Assembly: GCA_033398695.1 (NCBI GenBank)
Contig: CM065815.1
Coordinates: forward strand, 100,592,501 to 100,656,500
DNA: 64,000 nucleotides
DNA from: Orobanche coerulescens
Taxonomy: Eukaryota; Streptophyta; Magnoliopsida; Lamiales; Orobanchaceae
Direction of reading: 5' to 3'
Made by a program: the position numbers and the translations under genes. Positions 25,030 through 37,734 of this stretch are shown here, piece after piece (the stretch's first letter is position 1; every line of letters begins with the position of its first letter). The notes under the pieces were generated by a model, which was not told the DNA's origin, ran no database searches, and worked only from the letters and a program-made list of their open reading frames with translations.

Positions 25030-28000
25030 ATGGCATTCACCGATGAAGAAGTAGCACAACTACGTGACGTTCTTCGCGGCTTACCGGAGCCCAGAATCCA
25101 AGCACGACGAGGATACGACGCCATGCATGCACCACGACATGCTGATGAATACAAGACAAGCGAACTTCCGGAGTTCGTAGGCGGCACCGATCCCGAGGTT
25201 TATTTGGAGTGTGAAAGAAAAATTGAACGAATGTTTGAGTTCAAGGATCTCAATGACGAGGTACGTTGCAAGTATGCGATTCTCAAACTTGGAAAGGGAG
25301 CTTCCCTTTGGTTTGAGCGAATGAAGACACAAAGAGTTCGTGGCTTAGGAAAGAGAAGATACGTTCGTGGGATTCTCTCAAAAGAAACTACGAAAAGATA
25401 TGTCCCTACACACAAGTTAAGCTTGTATCGAAAAATTTCTGACCTCACGCAAGGAAAGCTAAGTGTCGAGGAGTACATCTAGGAGTTTGAAAACTTATCC
25501 TTGATGGGAGAACTTGAAGAAAGCGAAGAATTACGGATGTCCCGTTTCCTTCGAGGTTTGAATAAAAATATTGCTAATTCCGTGGAACTCTACCCCTATT
25601 CCGACTTTGATACTTTATGCGGACTTTGCATAAAGTTAGAAAATCAAAACAAGACAAAACTTTCTAAACCCGAATTCCCATCTAAATACGGAAATACCAA
25701 CTTTGGCGCGAGTTCTAGCTCGTTTCCAAAAACTGTCACCACAAGCCCACCGTTACTACCATTCCAAAAACTCCTATCACCCCAAAAGAAACAAGCCTAT
25801 CTAAAGTCCGGTGTTTCAAATGTCAAGGATTTGGACACTATCAAAGTGCTTGTCCGAATCGGAGAATTGTGACGTTACGAGAAGCCATAGCCGTCCGAGA
25901 AGAATTACTAGCCGAAGAAGAAAGAATTGGAGACGTTTTTAACTTGGAAGCCGGCGAAGGAGAAGAAGAATGCGAGGCATACGATGCCCCGAACTATGAC
26001 ACGAACCTCGTCCTTCGCATGTTACAAACGAAGGCAGCCCCGAGTGACGAAGAACAACGAGACCAAATCTTTCACACGAAGTGTCGTGTCGGAGAGAAAT
26101 GGTGTAGCTTGATCATTGACGGTGGAAGTTGTACAAACGTGGCATCGAGCGAGATGGTCTCAAAACTCGGATTGATCACCACGGCCCATCCAAAGCCGTA
26201 TGCACTCCATTGGCTCGATGATGGAAACAAGGTGAAAGTATCAAGGCAAGTGAAGGTCGGACTCACCATGGGTTCGTATGGTGATGATATTACATGCGAT
26301 GTATTACCGATGGACGCATGTCACGTATTATTGGGAAGACCTTGGTTATTTGATCGGGACGTACTACATCGAGGGAGGAGTAACGAGTATGAGTTACGTG
26401 ACAAAGGTAAAAAAATTGTTCTTAAACCTATGTCACCTCAAGCTATCCGGACGATGAGTTCGAAAAAAGTCGAAGGACCGAAACTTACGATGTTTGCAAA
26501 CGAGAAAGAAGTCGAACACGCCATTGACGATGGCGAACGTGTTTATTTGATGATGATCAAAGAAGTCCGAAATCTTGCCACCAAATCACACCACGAAGAA
26601 GAGATAGATGCACTATTACACGAGTTCTCGGATGTATTTCCCGAAGACTTGCCGGTAGGATTACCACCTATCCGCGGAATTGAACACCAAATTGATCTTG
26701 TACCAGGAGCTCCATTACCGAACAAAGCGGTGTATCGTTGTAATCCCGAAGAAACCAAAGAACTACAACGTCAAATTGATGAACTCATGAATCACGGATA
26801 TGTCCGAGAAAGTTTAAGTCCGTGTGCGGTTCCAGTTCTACTTGTGCCAAAAAAAGACGGATCATGGCGAATGTGTATTGTAAGAGAGCCGTGAATAACA
26901 TCACCGTCAAGTATCGGTTCCCCATCCCGAGACTAGACGACATGTTGGACGAGCTACATGGCTCGGTTATATTTTCCAAAGTTGATTTACGGAGCGGATA
27001 CCATCAAATTCGCATGCGAGAGGGAGATGAATGGAAGACGGCATTTAAAACAAAGAATGGACTTTACGAATGGGTCGTGATGCCATTCGGCCTCACTAAC
27101 GCCCCGAGCACTTTTATGAGGTTGATGAACGAGGTTCTCAAACCTTTCTTGGGAAAGTTTGTTGTCGTATACCTAGACGACATTTTAATCTACATGATCC
27201 TTAGAGGAGCATCTCGAACATTTGCGGCACGTATTTGAAACGCTAAGGAGCGAAACTTTATGGAAAGCGGAGAAGTGTACTTTCCTAGTCGAGAGTCTTG
27301 TCTTTCTCGGCTATGTTGTTTCGAAAGAAGGAGTTTCGGTCGACCAAGAGAAGATCGCGGCAATCAAGTCGTGGCCGACCCCAAAGACAATCACGGAGGT
27401 ACGATCATTTCATGGCCTCGCTTCTTTTACCGACGATTCATACGGGACTTTAGCACCATCTCCAGTCCGATCACGGAGTGTCTAAAAAAAGGAACCTTTG
27501 CATGGAACGAGGCGGCCCAAAAGGCTTTTGAAAAATTAAAGGGAAAGTTATGTGAAGCGCCGATTTTGACGTTACCCGATTTTTCACAACCGTTTGAGGT
27601 GGAATGCGACGCTAGCGGAGTTGGAATCGGGGCAGTACTAATTCAAAGAGGCCGTCCCATCGCCTATTTTTCGGAGAAATTAAGTGGCGCCCGAGTGAAT
27701 TATTGTACTTACGACAAGGAGTTCTATGCTATCGTGAGAGCACTCGATCAGTGGAGTCACTATCTACGTTCGAAACATTTCGTGTTGCATTCGGATCACG
27801 AGTCGTTGAAATACATCAACGGACAAAGTAAGCTAAGCCCGAGGCATGCAAAATGGGTGGAATTTTTACAATCTTTTCACTTTTCATCCAAGTACAAAGA
27901 CGGGAAGAGTAATATAGTGGCGGATGCACTATCAAGACGGTATGCCTTACTGTCGATTCTAGATGTTCGTTTGTTGGGGTTCGAGACTTTGAAAAATCAT

Positions 28001-29376
28001 TACAGCGACGATTTGGACTTCGGGGAAATTTTTAACCGTTGTAAAACGGCCCCGTACGAGGAATTTGTTTTACAGGATGGCTTTCTTTTCAAGGGAAATA
28101 AATTATGTGTGCCGAGACATACAATTCGGGAATTGCTAGTTCGGGAGGCACACCGAGGAGGACTAGCCGGTCATTTCGGCTCGGCCAAGACTGTAGAAGT
28201 GCTAAAAGAACATTTCTTTTGGCCAAAGATGTATGGTGACATAAGCACAATCGTGAGTAAATGCGTCACTTGTCACATAATGAAAAGTTCGTTCAAGTCA
28301 AGTACATACATGCCGTTGCCAATACCGTTACGACCATGGGAGGATGTCTCGATGGATTTTATTGTGGCTTTACCTCGTACTCAACGAGGCAAAGACTCGA
28401 TCATGGTGGTCGTCGACCGTTTTTCGAAAATGGCTCACTTTATAGCATGCCACAAAACCGATGATGCAAGCAACGTGGCGGACATGTACTTCCGGGAAGT
28501 AGTTCGTTTACACGGAGTTCCAAAAACTATCGTGTCAGATCGAGATTCTAAATTTCTGAGTTACTTCTGGAATACTTTATGGAGAAAAGTGGGTACTAAA
28601 CTCCTATTCAGTACTTCACATCACCCACAAACCGATGGACAGACCGAGGTGACTAATCGAACCTTGGGAGCATTATTGCGAGGATTGGTGAATAAAACAC
28701 AAAGGATTGGGACGTTAAACTTGCACATGCGGAATTTGCATACAACCGATCACCCGGCTTCGCCACGGCCCATTCACCTTTTGAAGTAGTATACGGAATA
28801 AATCCGCACATGCCATTGGATTTGATTCCCTTGCCGAGCGACGAATTGGTTCACAAAGACGCCGAATCAAAACTCAAATCAATGATGAAGTTACATGAAA
28901 AGATACGAGAACGGATTAAAGAAGTGAATGAAATTTACAAACGGAAGTCGAACAAAAATAAAAAGGCGAGATTATTTGATGTTGGCGACTTAGTTTGGAT
29001 ACATTTGAGAAAAGAAAGATTCCCAAGCAAACGAAAGAATAAATTAATGCCGAGAGCCGAAGGTCCGTACAAAATTGTGGGAAAAGTGAACGACAACGCC
29101 TACAAGGTCGAATTTCCGGGCGAATACGGAGTACACGCGACTTTTAACGTAGGTGATCTCTCACCTTACCTTGACAACGATGGCATTATGGAATTGAGGT
29201 CAATTCCTTTCAAAGAAGGAGGGAATGATACGATATCTAATATTCCAGTCGAAGAAGCTCCAATAAAAATCGACATCCACGACGATACAAATTCACATGG
29301 TCATGCATCATTATACTTGGGAGAAAAGAACACGCGGATTGGAGTTACGTTGTTAATCGGAATTGGAATAACGTAA
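25030..29376 (+). pseudogene. Element G gag-pol polyprotein (frameshifted)
   Basis: The start is the ATG at 25030 (MAFTDEEVAQL). Order: gag with [11 protein letters not shown] and the GKGASLWFE motif; an in-frame TAG near 25480; a one-base loss near 25755, so that the zinc knuckle (25808-25868) is in another frame; protease with IIDGGSCTN; RT with VVYLDDIL; RNase H with DASG; integrase with HHCC-type pairs and core. Further frame changes occur near 26880, 27195, 27240-27430 and 28700. The final frame from 28810 ends in LRSIPFKEGG and crosses into the LTR for ~49 codons, stopping at 29376. It is non-functional as it stands. Confidence 0.88.
29212..29225 (+). other. Polypurine tract of element G
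   Basis: AAAGAAGGAGGGAA directly before the 3' LTR. Confidence 0.85.
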
Positions 29377-30370
29377 AATTCGACGACGGAATCGGTCCGA
29401 AAGCATGAAAAATCGGCCATATCATGCTTGAAAGGGACCTCACTTGACTTCATATCTTTGACAAGATAATGAAGATATTTTCCTTCCCCACCATAATAAC
29501 AAACGGCCGAAACACAAGATGGAGTGAAGACTTTCATCCTTCATGTCATTGTCCCTCATGTCATAATCACCTATATAATTCCAAAGAGGTTGATATCATA
29601 TCTACACAAAATCCTCCTCAACAATCCTTGATGAGTTCGGCCGAAATGAAGAATGGAAGGAATGATATTTGGTTCTTCTTCATGTCACCATCACTTAATA
29701 AGTCCAAGATTCATCAAAGATTTCTTCATGTCTTAATCACCATAAAATCCAAGATGGTATCTCCTTGGATATTTTCGGCCGATTGGTGTGTTACTAGGAA
29801 GCTTCGTTTTCTCATTTTGTTGTATTTTCTTACGGTTGGAAACTACTATATATAGTAGTACTCGTTGTATTTGTAACATATCTTGAAAGTAATAAACCTT
29901 GTATTTCTTTGAAATATACGTTGAACGAGTTCAACAAAACTTTAGTTATTATTTCGACGCGTCTCGAATTATAACTTGATCGATTCTCAATAGGTCTTGA
30001 GGAGAGATTATTTTTATCGAGTTATAGGTCTAATTCGGTAAAACACATTCAAACCCATACACTATCCTACATCCCGGCCGAAAACCGTATAAATTTCGCC
30101 ACCACCTTTATTTTCTTTGTATCGAGCGAGTCCTCATTGCTCAAATTGTCAGACGAGCGAGTCTTGCTGCTCGAAGCGCTATATCGACGAGTTCTGCTCG
30201 AATCGGGCCGTAGCGGCTTGCTTCATTTCGGCTGAGTACTGTTCGCTACCGTACGTGAAAGAGTCTTCTGCTGTACCGAGAGAGAATTCGTATCATAAGA
30301 CCGTGATAATCTTCCGTTGTATTTTATACGTTTTACGTATACGTTTTATGTACATACGTAATTCGTATCA
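29226..30370 (+). mobile_element. 3' LTR of element G
   Basis: A 1145-bp partner of 23817-24978. Near identity is broken mainly at about 30110-30200, the ~33-bp tandem array. CCCTT follows. Confidence 0.92.
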
Positions 30371-30823
30371 CCCTTTGATTTGATTCCCTTGTATTTTATC
30401 TTGTGTTTTGTTTTTCATTTCAAGATCATGTGATCTTGTTTGATTCCTTAGTTGCTAAGAAGACTACCATGCTATAAGTAGTCTTGTTGATGCTTTCATT
30501 ATGGATATTGTATGTTGAAGAAATAAGAATACACTTGTGTTTTCTTGGTGAATGCTTTTCATCGAAACCTTGGTTATAATTCGACGCGTTTTCGAGTTTT
30601 AATCGAATCGATTCTCAATAGGTCTTGAGAAAAGATTATCTTATCAAACTATAGGTCTAGTTTGATAAATCATTCATATTGTTCTTGTTTATGTAAGCCG
30701 AATTGCCCTACTTTCGGTTATATCTTACGAGTGTTACACATATACGAGTGTTGTGATGTAACAAATTATATCCGCTGCATTTTCCGGCGAATTTACGTTC
30801 ATCTTAATACGTAATTCGTATCA
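30371..30823 (+). mobile_element. 3' LTR of element C, second segment
   Basis: Resumes the C LTR after G (TATAAGTA box at 30473) and ends CGTATCA at 30823. Confidence 0.9.
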
Positions 30824-31694
30824 TATGTCATGCTAAGTTGGTACTTTAGCATATTGTTTTCACGAAGTGGTGCAATCGTATTGAGTGAGAATCCGCTTAG
30901 TATGTCGAGGGACAGCGGACGCGACTGTGACCGCGGTACAGTTGGTTATGGAGATTAGATGCGGGACCAAGAGGATATGGCCGGGAAGGTTGATATCCAA
31001 GCACTTCATTTTCGTTGTTTAGGTTTCGGGGACGAAACCTCTTTTAAAGGTGATATGATGTAATACCCACATTTTTTTCTTCTCGTTTCCGTTTCGTTCG
31101 ACCGTATTGAGGCGATTGTGTTCGTTAATGCTTCTGACCTTGTGTTGTTTCTCACATTTGTCATTCGAGCGAGTTCTGATATTGTTCCAAATTGATGTGT
31201 ATATCGTTGTGATCTTTCCAAGTTCGGATCGATTTCTTGTGAACCGTATTCGGAGTTAACACCTCGTGATTCCTACAAGTTTATTGATGTCTTGATTTGA
31301 GGTGTGAACTTCATAGTTGATCGTTGTTGTTCGATCATTGCTATTTGTTCGTCGTGGTACAATCATTATTATTTGATCTCGTAATCGTGATTATTGAACA
31401 TCTGGTCCATTTCGTGATTTCCATAAGTGTTGGGAAATTATCTTCACATTTGGTCTTCCAAATCTTTGAGTTACTGGAATTTCATACCTTTCAGCGTTGG
31501 AATCGTGATTTTATTTTTGTATTGCTCGATTTTATCAACCGCAGCGATTCATGCTCGTTGCTTTTCGTAAGCATTCTTGCGTATTGAACCGGATCGTAGT
31601 GGCTTTATACTGCATGGAGCTCTGGTGCGTTGTCGAGAGTCACCTTGCTTTTGTTTTAAGTTTCGGGACGAAACTTATTTTTAGGGGGGTAGAA
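30824..31694 (+). other. Element E internal region, right part (non-coding)
   Basis: No recognisable protein. It holds two copies of the motif that ends Tekay/Del-type internal regions (TTTCGGGGACGAAAC and TTTCGGGACGAAAC), at about 31024-31038 and 31661-31674. The first is followed at 31059 by TGTAATACCCAC, like an LTR start. The second is followed by a purine-rich tract ending at 31694 and the true 3' LTR. The ~636 bp between them may be the remains of another LTR or a duplicated end. Confidence 0.6.
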
Positions 31695-32504
31695 TGTAAT
31701 ACCCACGATTTTCGTTCCGGTTATTTTGGATTTTTTTCCGGATATTTTCCGGTTGTCGAGTCCTGGTATTATTTTCTCGACAACTGATTTTGGCGTTTAT
31801 GACCGTAGGTGATGATTCGTTATCCGTTGTTTTCATTTCGGATCGATGATGTTGTCCCCGAGTGTTTTGTTGTGTTCGTTCCGTGCGATTTCGGAAAATA
31901 GAGTCGTCGAATCATGGTGGTCGGGCACTGGCCGGGTGGGTGCGGCAGGAACCGGCGTAGCGCACACTATGGCCGGAAGGTAGCGCACGCTACGGCCGGG
32001 AGGCAGCACACGCTACGGCCGGTTGGCTGCGCGCGCTAGTCGGCCGAGGCAATAGGGGTAGAAAGGTTCTGGACTCGGAGGATCGGCAGGTAGCGCAAGC
32101 TACTGTCGGACACTGCGCACGCTACGGCCGGCAGGTAGCACACGCTACGGCCAGAAGGCTGCGCACGCTACCTGGCCGAGCCAGGAAGACTCTGGACTTT
32201 GGCCCGGGCCAACAGCGCACGTGTTCAGCGCATGATGGCGGGCCCCGGCCGAACATTCTCGACCATGACCGCCCGCTAGCGCATGCTAGCTCGGCAGTCT
32301 AGCGCACGCTAGGCTGCACCAGTATAAATATGACCGAGCAGACCTGTTTGCACTCATTTTTCATTTCCTTCCTTTCCTGTACGCGGCTGGATTCTTGGAG
32401 GTGAAGAAGGCATGTTGTTATACAACTAATCCACGATGTTTGGGAGCTCATGTCATCGATTAATCACTCCATAACATATTTCAATCCAGCGAATAAAGGT
32501 TAGT
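31695..32504 (+). mobile_element. 3' LTR of element E, first segment
   Basis: TGTAATACCC start, palindrome-like repeats (31955-32310), TATA box at 32323. Interrupted at 32505 by F, with TTAGT at 32500-32504. Confidence 0.9.
31955..32310 (+). repeat. Palindrome-like repeat cluster, E 3' LTR
   Basis: Several ~20-bp units with GTAGCGCACGCTACGGCCGG and variants, ending with TAGCGCACGCTA before the TATA box. Counterpart of 13850-14215. Confidence 0.78.
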
Positions 32505-33475
32505 TGATACGGATTCTCGCTGGTGATGCGAATTCGGTATCGATACAGTGGAAGGCTTTTTGTCAGACGGAAGCTATCGGCAAGAAACTGTCGGGAACTG
32601 ATGACAACAGTTCGCTACAGTGGTAATACAGGCTAGCGGTACGCACTCGCGACAGGAATGTATGACGGCAACTCGATACAACAACAAGAAAGGAATTTGA
32701 CAAAAGTAAAGACTTGATGCAGCCCACTTCCAAACAGCAACACTCGAAACAGCACGTTTCGGGTGGACACGAATTCAAAAGGAAACAAGTTCAAAGGATC
32801 GAACAACACTTTATGTGAAATACCGGAAAAGTATAAAACTGTATCGAAAACAAACAGAATATCAAAACAGGATATAAACAGATGTTTTTATCAAACTAGA
32901 CCTATAATTTGATAAAGTGATTTCTCCTCAAGACCTATTGAGAATCAATCAGATTAATACTCGAAACGCGTCGAATAAAAACCAAGTTTTGATGAAAAGC
33001 ATTCACCAGGGAAAAACACAAAGTGTTCTTATTTCTTCAACATTCAATAATCCTTCATTACGACTCTACTGCCACTATTTATAGGTAAAAGCAGCCTGAC
33101 AAGATAAATTAAACTAATACAAGCTGAGCTCAAAATAAGAAAAGATAATAAAAAGGTTCCTCATGTCACTTGTTGACAAAAGTAAAAGCTGGGTCTTTGT
33201 CTCCAAATTGCTTGCTGACAGCCGCCTTTTGCCAAGAATCCTGCTGCTTTTGTAAGAGAATGCTGAACATTCTATTATTGTTTAGTTGCCACTTGAACCT
33301 CTTCCCCTCCCCAAGATGCAAGTTGTCTTTTGTTTAAGTTATTCCGATTCCGACTATCAAGGTAACTCCAAGCCTCGTATCTGTTTTCTCGCCCAAGTAC
33401 GTTGGAGTATGGTCGAGGTGTTTTACGTCAATTCTTATTTCGTATTCTTCGCTTGGAGTAATCGGTTTTGTATCA
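32505..33475 (-). mobile_element. 3' LTR of element F
   Basis: Minus-strand LTR with a TATA-like CTATTTATAG near 33075. The block nearest its end (about 32575-32660) differs strongly from the 5' LTR, while the rest is close. Confidence 0.92.
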
Positions 33476-36400
33476 TTCCCTCCTTCTTTAAAAGGAATTT
33501 TCCTCACTTCCGCAATCCCATCGTCGTCAAGGTAAGGGGATAGATCACCTACGTTGAAGGTAGCATGCACTCCGTAGTCACCCAGAAGTTCTAACCTGTA
33601 AGCATTGTCATTCACCTTCGCAACTATTCTAAATGGTCCCTCAGCTCATGGCATTAACTTGTTCTTACGCTTACTCGGGAATCGTTCCTTCCTCAAATGT
33701 AACCAAACTAAATCTCCAACCTTGAATAATCTCGGTTTTCTCTGCTTGTTTGACTTACTTTTGTATGTCTCGTTCACCTCCTTGATTCGTTCACGCACCT
33801 GTTCATGTAATTTCATCATTGATTTCAGCTTTGACTCCGCATCCTTATGCACCAATTCATCGTTTGGTAACGGAATTAAGTCTAACGATATGTAAGGATT
33901 TAGACCGTAAACTACTTCGAATGGAGAGTGCGCTGTGGCATGAGTAGGAGAACGGTTGTAAGCAAATTCCGCATGCGCGAGCTTCAAATCCCAATCCTTT
34001 TGTGTCTTGCTTACTAAGCCTCGCAACAGCGTTCCCAGTGTTCGGTTAGTCACTTCAGTTTATCGTTCTGTTTGAGGATGATGTGAAGTACTAAACAACA
34101 GCTTGGTTCCCACCTTCCTCCACAATGTGTTCCAAAAGTAGCTTAGAAACTTTGAGTCTCGGTCCGAAACGATAGTTCTCGGAACTCCATGTAATCGCAC
34201 CACCTCTCGAAAATACAAGTCAGCAACATTACTCGCATCATCAGTTTTGTGACAAGCAACAAAATGAGCCATCTTTGAAAAATGATCGATAACAACCATA
34301 ATCGCATCCTTTCCTCGTTGGGTTCGAGGCAAGGCAATGATGAAATCCATCGAGACATCTTCCCATGGCCTCTCTGGAATCGGTAAAGGTGTGTAGGCTC
34401 CTGGTTTGAACGAACTCTTCGCAATATGGCATGTTACACATTTACTAATTATATTATTAACATCCCCCTGCATCCTTGGCCAATAAAAATGTTCTTTAAG
34501 CACATCCAATATCTTGACCGAACCAAAGTGGCCAGCCAAACCCCCTCCGTGAGCCTCTCGAACTAGCAATTCTCGAATCGTGTGCCTGGGTAGGCAAAGA
34601 CGATTTCCCTTAAAACGGAAGCCTTCCTGTATCGAAAATTCTCCCATCGGGCCAGGTTTGCACAGGGCGTAGGTCTCGCCAAAATCCGTATCACCTTCGT
34701 AATACTCCTTTACTGTATCGAATCCAAGCAATCGAACGTCAAGGGTAGAGAGTAAGGCATAACGCCTAGACAATGCATCCGCTACAACATTGCTCTTTCC
34801 ATCCTTATACTTTGATGAGAAGTGAAACGATTGTAAAAATTCCACCCACTTCGCATGCCTGGGACTCAACTTGTGTTGCCCGTTAATATACTTCAATGAT
34901 TCATGGTCCGAATGTATGATGAAATGTTTTGGCCGAAGATAGTGACTCCAATGATCTAGGGCCATCACAATAGCATAAAACTCCTTGTCGTACGTACAAT
35001 AATTGAGACGAGCACCGTTTAACTTTTCTGAGAAATAAGCAATAGGTCGCTTTCCCTGAATGAGAACTGCTCAAATGCCAACTCCACTAGCATCACATTC
35101 TACCTCGAACGGTTGCGTAAAATCAGGTAGTGCTAAGATTGGTGCTTCGCACAACTTTGCCTTCAAATTTGCAAATGACTCCTGAGCAACCCGGCTCCAA
35201 TTAAACATGCCCTTTTTCAAACATTCGGTTATTGGGCTTGCAATGGTACTAAAATCTCGAATGAATCTTCGGTAAAATGAAGCTAGTCCGTGGAATGATC
35301 TAACTTCCGTCACTGTAGTGGGAACTGGCCAGGACTTAATTGCTTCGATCTTTGCTTGGTCGACCGACACTCCATCCTTCGAAACAATATAGCCAATAAA
35401 GACTATACTTTCGACAAAAAATGAGCACTTCTCCTTTTTTCCATACAGTTTCTGGTTTCTAAGGGTTTCGAAGACTTGCCTCAAGTGTTCGAAATGTTCT
35501 TGCAACGATCGGCTGTAGATCAAAATATCATCTAAGTATACGACCACAAATTTCCCTAAGAATGGCTTAAGTACCTCATTCATCAAGCGCATGAAAGTAC
35601 TTGGCGCATTTGTAATGCCGAGCGGCATAACGGTCCATTCATATAGTCCGTGTTTAGTTTTGAAGGTCGTCTTCCACTCATCTCCTTCTCTCATTCGGAT
35701 TTGGTGATAACCACTCCGTAGGTCAACCTTTGAAAAGATCATAGATCCATGTAATTCATCCAACATGTCATCAAGTCTTGGAATCAGAAATTGATACTTG
35801 ATGGTTATATTATTCACGGCTCGACTGTCAATACACATTCGCCAAGATCCGTAATTCTTAGGAACCAGTAATACCAGAACCGCACAAGGACTTAGGCTTT
35901 CTCGAACATACCCGCGATCCATTAGTTCTTCGATTTGGTTTTGTAATTCCTTCGTCTCCTCGGGATTACATCTATAGGCAGCTTTGTTAGGGAGCGACAC
36001 ACCTGGTATGAGGTCGATCTGATGTTCAATCCCACGAATAGGTGGCGATCCCGATGGTAATTTTTCGAGGAAAACATCCGCAAATTCGTGCAATAAGGCA
36101 TCTATCCTTTCGTTCCCCACAACCATGTTACCATTCCGTGTCTCCTTCAGAACCAACAAGTACACGCACTTGCCATCATTAATAGCATGTTCCACCTCCC
36201 GTTCGCTAGCAAACATGGCCAGTTTTGGCTTTTCACTCCGACTAGAACTCATAGAGCGAATATCTTGAGGTGACATTGGTTTAAGCACAATCTTCTTGCC
36301 CTTATCCCGTAACTCGTACTCATTGCTTCTTCCTCGGTGTAAAACGTCCTTATCAAACATCCATGGTCTTCCCAACAGTACATGGCATGCATCCATCGGG

Positions 36401-37695
36401 AGTACATCACATAATACGTTGTCTTCATATGAACCCATGGCTAGTCCAATCCTCACTTGTTTAGTCACCCTTATTTTGCTCCCATTATCGAGCCAATGCA
36501 AAGTGTAAGGTTTTGGGTGAGTCGTAGTGGTCAACCCGAGTTTAGTTACCATCTCGCTGGAAGCGACGTTGGTGCAACTCCCTCCATCAATGATCAAACT
36601 ACACCATTTATTTCCAACTTGACACTTCGTGTGAAATATTTGATTCCGCTGTTATGAATCATTCGAAACAGCTTTGGCTTGTAGCGTCCGCAGAACTAAA
36701 GCCGTGTCATATCTTGAAGTATCGTAAGTCTCACATTCTTCTCCTTCTTTGTCCTTCGTGTTGAAATCAAATACATCACCCAGTCTTTCTTCCTCAACCA
36801 ACAACTCGTCTCGGATCGTGACAGCTTCCCTTAGTGTCACCACTCATTTGTTTGGACATGCATTTTGATAATGTCCGAACCCTTGGCATTTGAAACATCT
36901 TACTTTAGCCAAACTTGTCTCCTTTGGTACGTAGGGTACAGTTGCCTTGGCAGGAATCGCAACAGGAACCGGAGTCGGTACAGTTGCCTTAGCAGCTGAA
37001 CTAGATCCGAAGCTTGGGTTTCCAAATTTGACCGGAAACTCGGGTTTATATATCTTCATCCTGTTTTGAGCTTCTAGCTTCACACATAACCCACATAATG
37101 TATCGAAGTCCTCGTATGGATACAGTTCCACTGAGTTGGCTATGCTTCAGTTTAAGCCACGCAAGAATCGCGACATCTTCTGCTCCTCATTCTCCTCTAT
37201 TTCTCCCATTAAGGTTAGATTCTCAAACTCCTCAATGTACTCACTGACATTTAACTTTCCTTGCATGAGATCTGCAATCTTCCTGTACAAGGACAACCGG
37301 TGTGATGTTGGTACATATCTTTTACGAAGTTTTCTTTTTAACGAATCCCATGAACGGATCTTATCTTTCCCCGCACGAGCTCTTCGTGTTTTTACTCCTT
37401 CGTACCAAAGTGAAGCTCCTTTCCCCAACTTGAGAATTGCATACTTACACCTTTTCTCATCGTCGAGGTCTTTAAACTCGAACATACGATCAATTTTTCG
37501 TTCCCATTCCAGGTAAACTTCAGGGTCTGTCCCTCCAACGAACTCCGGAAGCTCGTTCACCTTGAACTCTTCGACATGGCGTGAGGGTCGTTCATAGTCT
37601 CCACGCCTAGGTTGCCAACGCTGGTCGCGTTGCTCTGGTACGTCACGCAATGCGTCACGAAGTTTTGCCAAGAAGTCAGCGTCGTTGAGATCCAT
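33334..37695 (-). pseudogene. Element F gag-pol polyprotein (six in-frame stops, no frameshift)
   Basis: A single minus-strand frame from the ATG at 37695 (MDLNDADFL) to 33334. Order: gag, zinc knuckle [14 protein letters not shown], protease with IIDGGSCTN, RT with YLDD from residue 720, RNase H with DASG, integrase with HHCC-type pairs, and a core starting with D1117. Internal stops are at 37147, 36844, 36652, 35071, 34060 and 33646 (lower coordinate of each codon). At least two of them (36844, 33646) sit where relatives have an arginine codon, fitting CGA to TGA decay at a CpG. The frame runs ~46 codons into the LTR and ends after a VTLIVGIGIT tail. Confidence 0.9.
33476..33490 (-). other. 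Polypurine tract of element F
   Basis: On the minus strand TAAAGAAGGAGGGAA, next to the 3' LTR. Confidence 0.85.
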
Positions 37696-37713
37696 AATGC
37701 CAACGATCAAGAA

Positions 37714-37730
37714 CTTGGGCTCTGATACCA
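37714..37730 (-). other. Primer-binding site of element F
   Basis: TGGTATCAGAGCCCAAG on the minus strand, four bases from the LTR. Good initiator-tRNA-Met match. Confidence 0.88.
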
Positions 37731-37734
37731 CTTA

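Larger units (their letters stand above)
23817..30370 (+). mobile_element. Element G: CRM-like Ty3 retrotransposon, complete but frameshifted
   Basis: A 6554-bp element with LTRs 23817-24978 and 29226-30370, flanked by CCCTT on both sides. It has a primer site, a full set of gag-pol domains in several frames, and a polypurine tract. It belongs to the same family as I and the LTR at 63719. It lies in the 3' LTR of C and is the innermost of four nested insertions. Confidence 0.93.
17676..30823 (+). mobile_element. Element C: nearly intact CRM-like Ty3 retrotransposon, containing G
   Basis: LTRs 17676-18845 and 23133-23816 plus 30371-30823. One long gag-pol frame, primer site and polypurine tract are present. 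The flanks share TATG (17672-17675 and 30824-30827), an imperfect target duplication. It is inserted in the internal region of E and carries G in its 3' LTR. Without G the element is about 6.6 kb. It is the best candidate here for a recent source of trans-acting enzymes. Confidence 0.88.
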
